NCBI RefSeq assembly: GCF_030733745.1
Contig: NZ_JASHIK010000008.1
Location: forward strand, 141,334 to 205,333
Reading direction: 5' to 3'
Length of the DNA stretch: 64,000 nucleotides
Source: Stappia sp. MMSF_3263
GTDB lineage: Bacteria > Pseudomonadota > Alphaproteobacteria > Rhizobiales > Stappiaceae
The position numbers and the translations under genes were made by a program. The notes under the pieces were generated by a model, which was not told the DNA's origin, made no database searches, and saw only the letters and a program-made list of their open reading frames with translations. Positions 8,234 through 15,655 of the stretch are shown piece after piece. Every line of letters begins with the position of its first letter. Position 1 is the first letter of the stretch.

Positions 8234-8261
8234 CCGCACCGGCCCTTACCGGCCGGTGCGG
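8234..8261 (+). other. Stable hairpin between dppA and dppB
   Basis: An 11-bp GC-rich stem (8234-8244 with 8251-8261), 6-base loop, no T-run. It is probably an mRNA 3'-end stabiliser or partial attenuator that raises dppA over the permease genes, a common arrangement in ABC operons. It ends 19 bases before the dppB start and could also limit dppB translation. Confidence 0.6.
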
Positions 8262-8279
8262 TCGTTTGGATGCATCAAG

Positions 8280-9287
8280 ATGATCCGTTTCCTGTTCAGC
8301 CGGCTGCTGCTGCTCGTGCCGACCTTTCTCGGCGTGACCATCGTCTCCTTCGGCTTCATTCGCGTGCTGCCCGGCGACCCCGTGCTGCTGCTCGCCGGAG
8401 AGCGCGGCGTTTCGGAGGAACGCTACCGTCAGTTGATGGAACAGTTCGGCTTCTCCCGCCCTATCTGGGAGCAGTATTTCGACTATCTCGGCGGCGTTCT
8501 CACAGGCGATCTCGGCAATTCGATCGTCACCAAGAAGCCGGTGGTCACCGAGTTCTTCACCCTGTTCCCAGCCACCGTCGAACTGGCTTTGTGCGCCATC
8601 GTCCTGGCCGTCGCGATAGGACTGCCGCTTGGCATCTTCGCCGCCGTTCGTCGGGGCTCCGTCGCCGACCAGGCAATCATGGGGACGGCTCTGATCGGCT
8701 ATTCGATGCCGATCTTCTGGTGGGGCCTGCTGCTCATCATCCTGTTTTCAGGCATCCTGCAATGGACGCCGGTCTCGGGCCGCATCTCCCTGATGTTCTT
8801 CTTTCCTCAGGTGACCGGCTTCATGTTGATCGACAGTCTCCTGTCTGGCCAGAAAGGTGCCTTCACCTCCGCTCTCAGCCATCTCGCCCTGCCCTCGATC
8901 GTGCTGGCGACGATCCCGCTCGCGGTGATCGCCCGCCAGACCCGCTCGGCCATGCTCGAGGTGCTCGGCGAGGACTACGTGCGCACGGCCCGTGCCAAGG
9001 GCCTCGCACCCTCCCGGGTCATAGGACTGCACGCGCTGCGCAATGCCCTCATTCCGGTGATCACGACGATCGGCCTACAGGTCGGCGTGCTGCTGGGCGG
9101 AGCGATCCTTACCGAGACGATCTTCTCCTGGCCTGGCATCGGCAAGTGGATGCTCGACAGCATTTCGAGACGCGACTACCCGGTCGTCCAGGGCGGCCTG
9201 TTGATGATCGCCGCCATCGTGATGATCGTGAACCTGACGGTCGACATGCTCTACGGCCTCGTCAATCCGCGCATCCGCCACCACTGA
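8280..9287 (+). CDS. dppB: Dipeptide ABC transporter permease DppB
   Basis: Inner-membrane permease of the dipeptide importer; 335 residues from ATG 8280 with six expected membrane helices. The N-terminus MIRFLFSRLLLLVPTFLGVT and the following VLPGDPVLLLAGERGV match DppB, and the cytoplasmic EAA loop is visible as EDYVRTARAKGLAPSRVIGLHALRNALIPV near residue 235. A GTG at 8256 would add eight residues and is less like the family. It pairs with DppC to form the transmembrane channel. Confidence 0.93.
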   Translation: MIRFLFSRLLLLVPTFLGVTIVSFGFIRVLPGDPVLLLAGERGVSEERYRQLMEQFGFSRPIWEQYFDYLGGVLTGDLGNSIVTKKPVVTEFFTLFPATVELALCAIVLAVAIGLPLGIFAAVRRGSVADQAIMGTALIGYSMPIFWWGLLLIILFSGILQWTPVSGRISLMFFFPQVTGFMLIDSLLSGQKGAFTSALSHLALPSIVLATIPLAVIARQTRSAMLEVLGEDYVRTARAKGLAPSRVIGLHALRNALIPVITTIGLQVGVLLGGAILTETIFSWPGIGKWMLDSISRRDYPVVQGGLLMIAAIVMIVNLTVDMLYGLVNPRIRHH

Positions 9288-9304
9288 GCGCCGGAGAAAA
9301 GACA

Positions 9305-10234
9305 ATGACAGAACCGTCCACCGGAGCTTCCGCGATTCCCGCCTCCGTCGCAGCCGAAAGCCGCGACGCGACGCGCAAGATGCTCGCCGAGTTCTGGTTC
9401 TATTTTTCCCAGAACCGCGGCGCCGTTATCGGCCTTGTCGTGTTCGTCACCCTCGTCATCGTGGCACTGGCCGCCCCGCTCATTGCTCCGCACGATCCCG
9501 ACCTGCAATACCGCGACAGCTTCCTGACGCCGCCCGTATGGCAGGACGGCGGCAAGGCCGCCTTCCTGCTGGGCACCGATGCGGTCGGCCGCGACATTCT
9601 CTCGCGGTTGATCTACGGCGCCCGCTTCTCGCTGTTCATCGGTCTCGTCGTGGTCACCATCGCCCTTTCGGGCGGCATCGTGCTGGGTCTCGTCGCCGGT
9701 TATCTCCGCGGTTGGGTCGACACGGTCATCATGCGGATCATGGACGTCATCCTCGCGTTCCCCTCACTGCTGCTCGCGCTGGTTCTCGTCGCCGTGCTGG
9801 GCCCGGGCCTCGTCAACGCGATGATCGCCATCGCACTGGTCCTCCAGCCGCATTTCGTCCGCCTCACCCGGGCCGCCGTGCTGTCGGAGCGCAGCCGCGA
9901 CTATGTCGTCGCCGCACGCCTTGCCGGCGCCGGCAATATCCGGCTGATGTTCAGGACGATCCTGCCCAACTGCCTCGCACCTCTTATCGTCCAGGCGACA
10001 CTCTCCTTCTCCAGTGCGATCCTCGACGCCGCCGCCCTCGGCTTCCTCGGCATGGGCGCCCAGCCTCCCACGCCGGAATGGGGCACAATGCTGGCCGAGG
10101 CGCGCGAGTTCATCCTGCGGGCCTGGTGGGTCGTCACCTTTCCCGGCCTTGCCATTCTGGTGACGGTGCTTGCCATCAACCTTGTCGGCGACGGATTGCG
10201 CGATGCCCTCGATCCCAAGCTGAAGCGGAGCTGA
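9305..10234 (+). CDS. dppC: Dipeptide ABC transporter permease DppC
   Basis: Second inner-membrane permease of the Dpp importer; 309 residues from ATG 9305, which has GGAG about nine bases upstream. An N-terminal cytoplasmic tail (1-35) precedes a first helix (GAVIGLVVFVTLVIVALAAP), then the family signature HDPDLQYRDSFLTPP and FLLGTDAVGRDILSRLIYGAR, and an EAA loop SRDYVVAARLAGAGNIRLMFRTILPN. The same frame stays open far upstream, but that portion overlaps dppB and is not coding. It lies 17 bases after dppB and 4 bases before dppD. Confidence 0.93.
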   Translation: MTEPSTGASAIPASVAAESRDATRKMLAEFWFYFSQNRGAVIGLVVFVTLVIVALAAPLIAPHDPDLQYRDSFLTPPVWQDGGKAAFLLGTDAVGRDILSRLIYGARFSLFIGLVVVTIALSGGIVLGLVAGYLRGWVDTVIMRIMDVILAFPSLLLALVLVAVLGPGLVNAMIAIALVLQPHFVRLTRAAVLSERSRDYVVAARLAGAGNIRLMFRTILPNCLAPLIVQATLSFSSAILDAAALGFLGMGAQPPTPEWGTMLAEAREFILRAWWVVTFPGLAILVTVLAINLVGDGLRDALDPKLKRS

Positions 10235-10238
10235 GACA

Positions 10239-11099
10239 ATGAGCCTGCTCGAAATCCGCAATCTCAGGGTCGAGTTCGACACCGTTGGCGGCGCGTTCCG
10301 CGCGCTCGACGGGGTCGACTACTCCGTCGAGGCGGGCGAGGTGCTTGCGATTGTCGGTGAAAGCGGCTCCGGCAAGTCGGTCGCCATGCTGGCCCTGATG
10401 GGCCTCCTGCCCGACACCGCGACCGTCTCCGCCGACCGCATGGCCTTCGAAGGCATCGACCTGCGCACGCTGACCGCGGCCCAGCGCCGCAAGGTCATCG
10501 GCAAGGACATCTCGATGATCTTCCAGGAACCGATCGCGAGCCTCAATCCCTGTTTCACCGTAAGCTTCCAGCTCGACGAGGTGCTCAAGGCGCATACGGA
10601 CTTGAATCGCCGGCAACGGCACGACCGCATCGTCGAACTGCTGACCGCCGTCGGCATCCCCGAGCCGGAGCGCCGCATGAAGGCCTTCCCGCACCAGATG
10701 TCCGGCGGCCAATGCCAGCGCGTCATGATTGCCATCGCCACCGCCTGCCATCCCAAGCTGCTGATCGCCGACGAACCGACCACCGCGCTCGACGTGACCA
10801 TCCAGAAGCAGATTCTCGACCTCCTGACGGCACTGCAACGTGACCACGGCATGGGACTGATCATGATCACCCATGACATGGGTGTCGTCGCCGAGACCGC
10901 CGACCGTGTCGTCGTCCAGTACCAGGGGCGACAGATGGAGACGGCAGATGTGCTGACGCTCTTCGAGAGCCCGTCCAGTTCCTACACCAAGGCGCTGCTT
11001 TCGGCGCTGCCGGAAAACGCCACCGGCGACCGGTTGCCGACCGTTGCCGATTTCGCCGAGACATTCGCAGCTCATGGCAACACGGAGGTCCGCCCGTGA
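10239..11099 (+). CDS. dppD: Dipeptide ABC transporter ATP-binding protein DppD
   Basis: One of two nucleotide-binding subunits of the Dpp importer. Seen: Walker A VGESGSGKS, Q-loop MIFQEP, signature MSGGQCQR, Walker B KLLIADEPTTALD, and H-loop MITHD. At 286 residues it is about 40 shorter than enterobacterial DppD: it stops soon after SSYTKALLSALPENATG and has no C-terminal oligo_HPY cysteine region (CxFxxRC) that in some relatives carries an iron-sulfur cluster. The partner DppF overlaps it by four bases (GTGA), implying coupled translation. Confidence 0.93.
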   Translation: MSLLEIRNLRVEFDTVGGAFRALDGVDYSVEAGEVLAIVGESGSGKSVAMLALMGLLPDTATVSADRMAFEGIDLRTLTAAQRRKVIGKDISMIFQEPIASLNPCFTVSFQLDEVLKAHTDLNRRQRHDRIVELLTAVGIPEPERRMKAFPHQMSGGQCQRVMIAIATACHPKLLIADEPTTALDVTIQKQILDLLTALQRDHGMGLIMITHDMGVVAETADRVVVQYQGRQMETADVLTLFESPSSSYTKALLSALPENATGDRLPTVADFAETFAAHGNTEVRP

Positions 11100-11932
11100 G
11101 CGACCCGATCCTCAAGGTCCGCAACCTGAAGCGCGACTATGTCATCGCAGGGGGCCTGTTCGCCTCCCCGCGCCTTCTGCATGCCGTCAAGGATGTCAGC
11201 TTCGACGTCGAGCGCGGCTCGACACTCGCGGTCGTCGGCGAAAGCGGTTGCGGCAAGTCGACACTCGCCCGCATGCTGACGATGATCGATGCTGCCACCT
11301 CCGGAACGATCGAGATCGACGGCACGCGGATCGACATTGGCCGGCACGGCATCACGCGCGACATGCGCCAGGCGGTGCAGATCGTCTTCCAGAATCCGTA
11401 CGGCTCACTCAATCCGCGCCAGAAGATCGGCGCCGTGCTCGAGGAGCCCCTGCTTCTGAACACGACCATGAGCGCGGGCGAGCGGCGCGACGCCGCGCTT
11501 TCCATGCTGGAAAAGGTCGGTCTGAAGCCGGAACATTACGGCCGCTACCCGCATATGTTCTCCGGCGGACAACGCCAGCGCGTCGCCATCGCCCGCGCCA
11601 TCATGCTTCGTCCCAAGCTTCTGGTGCTCGACGAGCCGGTCTCCGCGCTCGATCTTTCCGTCCAGGCCCAGATCCTCAACCTGCTTGCCGACCTGCAGGA
11701 GGAATTCAACCTCACCTATGTCTTCATCAGCCATGACCTCTCGGTCGTGCGCTACATCGCCGACAAGGTGATGGTGATGTATTTCGGGGAGGCAGTCGAA
11801 TACGGCACACGCGACGAGGTCTTCACGAACCCGGCGCATGAATACACGCGCACTCTCTTCGCCGCCACACCGCGCGCCGACGTCGAAAGCATCCGCGCGC
11901 GCCTCGCTGCAAAGAGCACGGCCACCGGCTGA
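11096..11932 (+). CDS. dppF: Dipeptide ABC transporter ATP-binding protein DppF
   Basis: Second nucleotide-binding subunit of the Dpp importer and last gene of the operon; 278 residues from a GTG start. Seen: Walker A VGESGCGKSTLAR, Q-loop IVFQNPYGSLNPRQK, signature FSGGQRQRVAIARA, Walker B LLVLDEPVSALD and H-loop FISHDLSVVRYI. Like DppD it lacks the C-terminal oligo_HPY extension. It ends 36 bases before the convergent coiled-coil gene, with no obvious terminator between them. Confidence 0.93.
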   Translation: MSDPILKVRNLKRDYVIAGGLFASPRLLHAVKDVSFDVERGSTLAVVGESGCGKSTLARMLTMIDAATSGTIEIDGTRIDIGRHGITRDMRQAVQIVFQNPYGSLNPRQKIGAVLEEPLLLNTTMSAGERRDAALSMLEKVGLKPEHYGRYPHMFSGGQRQRVAIARAIMLRPKLLVLDEPVSALDLSVQAQILNLLADLQEEFNLTYVFISHDLSVVRYIADKVMVMYFGEAVEYGTRDEVFTNPAHEYTRTLFAATPRADVESIRARLAAKSTATG

Positions 11933-11967
11933 CGGGCCTTGCGCGTCACCGCGGCCGGGCCAATGCC

Positions 11968-13194
11968 CTAGCCACCGGCCTTGCGTTTGCCGCGGGAGCT
12001 GGCACGGGCGGGTCCCGGCAGGATCGGCGGCGTCGAGGCGCCTCCCTTGTCGGCCTCCGCCGTCCCGTTTCTGGCGGCCTCCAACGTGCCGGCACCCATG
12101 CGGCTACGCACCGCGCGGATGCGGGCGGCCAGCGACTGGGTCACGTTGCCGGAGGCGGCCAGCTCGTCCCCGCCATCCTTGTCGGTGACGGCGACCGGCT
12201 CCAGATCCTCCTCGGTACCGAGCGAGAGAACAACGGCGGAGGCAAGGTCGGCCAGTTCGCCCCGCAGCGCGAGGAAATCGGCGTTGGCGCCGAGCTCGCC
12301 CCGCAGCCTCTCGTTCTCCGCCGCAAGCCGTGCAGCCTCGGCCGCCGGAGCCTCGCTGTCGGACCCGGTTCCCTCGGCGAGCACCGACAGACGGGTAATC
12401 TCCGCGCGTGCGGCAATCAGTTTTGACTCCGCCTCGAAGAGCCGGTCGTCACGGGCGCGCAATTCCTGCCGCGTGAGCTGCGAGGCGGCGCGGTCCGTTT
12501 CAGCGCCGCTGCTCTCTCCCGCATCTTCGCCGGTCTGGCGCGTGTTGCGGTCCGTCGCCCGCTTCAACTGCCGGCGCAGCGCCGCGATCTCGGTCTCCAG
12601 CGCGGTTACGCGCATCGTGTCGGAAGCGCTGCCAAGCGTATCGTCAGCCGGCATCGAAGCCTTTTCCGCCATCGCATCCGAGGTGATCACGACCTCACCC
12701 GGTTCGCCAAGCGACGCGCTGCCGGCCACCGCCTCCGGCGTCTCCCCGGCCTGTGCGCTCATCAACCGCTTCAACAGGCGCTCGAGATCGCGGATACGCG
12801 CTCCCGATCGGGCAATCGTCTCCTGGTTTTCCTGGATTTCGCGGCGCAGATCCGCCTCGCGGCTCATGGCGTCGGCAAGAGCCTGTTCGCGGGAGATGAA
12901 TTCCTTGCGCAGATCGCCCGACAGCGCTTCCGCCCGATCCCGGGCGATGCGGTTTGCCGTCGCCTGCTGCTGCAGTCGCTCGAGCCCGGATTCCAACCGC
13001 CGGTACTCGATGGCATGGCTTGCGCGCAGGGCCGCTATCTCGGCACGCACATCGGCATGGGTCATAGGCGTGGTCGCCTCGACCGCCCTTCGTGTCAGCC
13101 GCACCGCACGCCGCCATATCGACGGCACGAGAGCCACCGCGAGAAGGCCGGCGAGGCAAAAGCCGAGCGCCACATACATTGCCGATTCAATCAA
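11968..13194 (-). CDS. Membrane-anchored coiled-coil protein of unknown function
   Basis: I do not recognise a named family. The 408 residues begin with one membrane helix (about 5-27, YVALGFCLAGLLAVALVPSIW), probably an uncleaved anchor, followed by a basic stop-transfer stretch RRAVRLTRR. Long heptad-rich helices cover about 45-140 (ALRASHAIEYRRLESGLERLQQQ) and 195-300 (ALETEIAALRRQLKRATDRN), separated by an acidic Ser/Ala-rich linker. The C-terminal 80 residues are low-complexity and basic (SSRGKRKAGG). This topology suggests a cytoplasmic tether or scaffold. The gene is monocistronic, convergent with dppF. Confidence 0.7.
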   Translation of the reverse strand: MIESAMYVALGFCLAGLLAVALVPSIWRRAVRLTRRAVEATTPMTHADVRAEIAALRASHAIEYRRLESGLERLQQQATANRIARDRAEALSGDLRKEFISREQALADAMSREADLRREIQENQETIARSGARIRDLERLLKRLMSAQAGETPEAVAGSASLGEPGEVVITSDAMAEKASMPADDTLGSASDTMRVTALETEIAALRRQLKRATDRNTRQTGEDAGESSGAETDRAASQLTRQELRARDDRLFEAESKLIAARAEITRLSVLAEGTGSDSEAPAAEAARLAAENERLRGELGANADFLALRGELADLASAVVLSLGTEEDLEPVAVTDKDGGDELAASGNVTQSLAARIRAVRSRMGAGTLEAARNGTAEADKGGASTPPILPGPARASSRGKRKAGG

Positions 13195-13272
13195 GACCGC
13201 TCACCACCGTCTGGAACCCTGATCGCCTCGACCATCCATGTTCCTGGCCATGTCCCTGGCCATACTGCCTGG

Positions 13273-13298
13273 GCCCGCCTTCGCCGGACGGGCTTTTT
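13273..13298 (+). terminator. Orphan plus-strand terminator-like hairpin
   Basis: Stem GCCCGCC with GG-A-CGGGC followed by TTTTT, reading on the plus strand. Both neighbours (coiled-coil gene and eipA) are on the minus strand, so no annotated gene ends here. It could close a short plus-strand transcript antisense to the coiled-coil gene leader, or be fortuitous. Confidence 0.4.
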
Positions 13299-13408
13299 CG
13301 TGTGATTGCCCGGATACGCATCCGGCAGCGCGACGCTGCCCGGGCGCTACGCTCCCTCCCTGATACAAGACGCAAGGTCCCGCGCCAAGCGCGACGGCAT
13401 TGCCCTTG

Positions 13409-14032
13409 TCAAAAAGGATTCCAGGTCGGCTTCTGCGTGAACTTCAGATAGCCGACATTGACGCCAAGCCGGGCGCCGACACCGGCGCGCACCGGAACCA
13501 CGTAGACGTCGTGGTTGGACAGCACCGTCATGCCGAAACCGCCGATCAGATAGGCCGAGCCGTTGACGCCCACATAGCGCCGGTAGATCGCCGAAGTGTC
13601 CGGCAGATTGTAGACCAGCATCATCACACGGGCACCGTCGCCGCCGATGTCCCATCCGAACGAGGGCCCTTGCCAGAACACCTTGTGCGTGCCGGCGTTG
13701 CGGGTGAAGAGCTGTCCCTCGCCATAGCGCGCTCCGGCCAGCAGCGCGCCCGAGCCTTCCTCGCCGAGAATATAGCCGTTCGGCTGGCCGTATTGCTGCA
13801 CCGCGCGCTCGACGACCGAGGCAAGACCGCCTGAAATCTGGCCGAAGAAGCGGTGCCCTGCCCCGACCAGTTCGTCCTGGCTATACTGCTCAGGCTGCTG
13901 CGCCGTCGCCGGCGACCCGGCAAGCGCAAGGCCCAGCGCAAGGGCGGCGGCGGGCATCAGTGCCAAGCTCCCTGCCTTGCGAAAGACGCTGGCGAAGAAG
14001 GGGGCAAGGCGGGCGGAAAGGGCTGCTATCAT
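13409..14032 (-). CDS. eipA: Envelope integrity protein EipA (DUF1134)
   Basis: Periplasmic small beta-barrel protein of the DUF1134/EipA family; in Brucella it maintains envelope integrity and affects O-polysaccharide and division phenotypes. The protein has 207 residues with an N-terminal hydrophobic signal (about 18-44, cleavage near ATAQQ). The conserved core is almost complete: YSQDELVGAGHRFFGQISGG, GQPNGYILGEEGSGALLAG, KVFWQGPSFGWDIGGDGAR, GVNGSAYLIGGFGMTVL and the C-terminal NVGYLKFTQKPTWNPF. ATG 14032 gives a long n-region; a Met at residue 26 is an alternative start. It is monocistronic and divergent from the YHS gene. Brucella eipA is CtrA-controlled, but no TTAA word occurs in this leader. 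Confidence 0.9.
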   Translation of the reverse strand: MIAALSARLAPFFASVFRKAGSLALMPAAALALGLALAGSPATAQQPEQYSQDELVGAGHRFFGQISGGLASVVERAVQQYGQPNGYILGEEGSGALLAGARYGEGQLFTRNAGTHKVFWQGPSFGWDIGGDGARVMMLVYNLPDTSAIYRRYVGVNGSAYLIGGFGMTVLSNHDVYVVPVRAGVGARLGVNVGYLKFTQKPTWNPF

Positions 14033-14240
14033 CTCGGTCTGGTCCTTCGCAGGTAGGTGGCCCCGATTGCGTTCCCGGGCGCATGGTCATGGTGCCTCCG
14101 GTGGCGGAGGCAGGGTCTCCCGGTCCGCTCCGGGCGGTGACGGCCGGCGGTTCCCGTCGACCTGGCGGAAGATCTGCGGTTGCCCGCCGGCCCGGGATGC
14201 GGGCACAGTCACATGCCTTTCGGGCGTCAGGACTGATTCG

Positions 14241-14729
14241 ATGTCAGAGTGTAGTCGAAATCGGAAAAGATTATGGTCGACCACCTCGGCCTGGCTCGTG
14301 CTCGCGTCATGGCTCGCCCTTGCCGCCCCGCAAGCGGTAGAAGCCCTCGACTACGCCACGGACCCCGTCAGCGGCTATGCGCTTGGCGGCAATGATCCGG
14401 TTGCCTATTTCATCGACAGAAAACCCCGGCGCGGGCAACAGAAATACGAGCTGCGCTGGGGCGATACCGTCTGGATGTTCGTCAACGAGGGCAACCGCGC
14501 GGCCTTCGAAAAGGCCCCGCGGATCTACGCACCCCATCTGACAGGCTGCGACCCGACCGCGCTTGCCGGCGGTTTCGTCACCATCGGAAATCCGGCGATC
14601 TTTGCCCTTCACGACGGCCACCTTCTTCTGTTTCACTCTGAAATCAATCGCTTCCTCTTCCTCGCCGACCCGCAAACGCTGCTCGATACCGCGCGCGACG
14701 CCGCCGTGCGGCTGGGGTGTGCCTGGTAA
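14241..14729 (+). CDS. Exported YHS-domain protein
   Basis: Protein of 162 residues with an N-terminal export signal (TTSAWLVLASWLALAAPQAVEA, cleavage near A-LDY) followed by one YHS-type domain: DYATDPVSGYALGGNDPVAYFI through WMFVNEGNRAAFEKAPRIYAPHLTGCDP. Related alphaproteobacterial YHS proteins are periplasmic and suspected to bind metal; the Tyr-His-Ser signature itself is degenerate here. ATG 14241 was chosen because it starts the signal peptide and has AGGA upstream. It precedes chpT by 150 bases on the same strand. The function is unknown. Confidence 0.75.
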   Translation: MSECSRNRKRLWSTTSAWLVLASWLALAAPQAVEALDYATDPVSGYALGGNDPVAYFIDRKPRRGQQKYELRWGDTVWMFVNEGNRAAFEKAPRIYAPHLTGCDPTALAGGFVTIGNPAIFALHDGHLLLFHSEINRFLFLADPQTLLDTARDAAVRLGCAW

Positions 14730-14879
14730 ATGGCGGCCAACTGCCCCTGGTGACCGGGTTTGCGCCGGCGCCACCGCTTGGCAGTGCGGGACGAGGAGTG
14801 TAACGCTTTCGCAAATCCGCGAATCGCGCAGGACTGCCATTTGGAACGACCGACACCACGCCCGCCCAAGGACGACCGC

Positions 14880-15524
14880 ATGACCGCCATCGACGACCTC
14901 AGCGCCCTGGACCTGGCCGCCCTCGTGGCGAGCCGCGTCTGCCACGACATCATCTCCCCCGTCGGCGCCATTACCAATGGCCTCGAGGTTCTCGATGAAG
15001 AGGACAACGAGGACATGAAGGACTTCGCCATGGACCTGATCCGCAAGAGCGCGCGGCAGGCCTCGGCCAAGCTCCAGTTCGCCCGCCTTGCCTTTGGTGC
15101 GGCCGGGTCCGCCGGCGCCGAGATCGACCTGGGCGATGCCCACTCGGTCGCCGCCGGGTTCCTTGCCAACGAAAAGGCCGATCTCAACTGGCAGGTTCCC
15201 CGCCTCCTGATGGCGAAGAACAGGGTCAAGCTGCTGCTCAACCTTATTCTTCTCGCCAACCAGTGCGTTCCCCGTGGCGGCCTGATTACCGTCAGCATGG
15301 ACGGCGAGGCACAGTCGCCCACCTTCCGGTTGAAAGTAACAGGATCAACAACCAAGGTTCCTGCTCTCGTTCTTGACATGACATCCGGCAAGGAACCCGA
15401 AAGAATCGATGCACACACCGTCCAGCCGGTCTATGCGGTCTTGCTGGCTCGGGAGTCGGGCATGGATTTAGAAGTCGTTAAGGAAGATGATGGGGTGAAA
15501 ATTACTGCATCATCAGCAGGATAA
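14880..15524 (+). CDS. chpT: Histidine phosphotransferase ChpT
   Basis: Dimeric histidine phosphotransferase that relays phosphate from the hybrid kinase CckA to CtrA and CpdR. The protein has 214 residues. The phospho-acceptor is H22 within ASRVCHDIISPVGAITNGLEVL, followed by helix LIRKSARQASAKLQFARLAFG, then a degenerate HATPase-like domain (about 85-214, VKLLLNLILLANQCVPRGG) that does not bind ATP in the family. AAGGA precedes ATG 14880, and the in-frame upstream extension lacks family similarity. The cheA operon starts 131 bases downstream on the same strand, and ctrA is in the same window. Confidence 0.92.
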   Translation: MTAIDDLSALDLAALVASRVCHDIISPVGAITNGLEVLDEEDNEDMKDFAMDLIRKSARQASAKLQFARLAFGAAGSAGAEIDLGDAHSVAAGFLANEKADLNWQVPRLLMAKNRVKLLLNLILLANQCVPRGGLITVSMDGEAQSPTFRLKVTGSTTKVPALVLDMTSGKEPERIDAHTVQPVYAVLLARESGMDLEVVKEDDGVKITASSAG

Positions 15525-15655
15525 ACTGACTTCAAAGGCCATCGTTTCGTTTCAGTCTATCTTAACTGTTTGAGACGCATTCTCACTGGCAGGGATGGGT
15601 TGCCCGGACACAACGTCCGGGTCGTGTACCAGTAACCAGTCGGGTGAGTTTGGCC

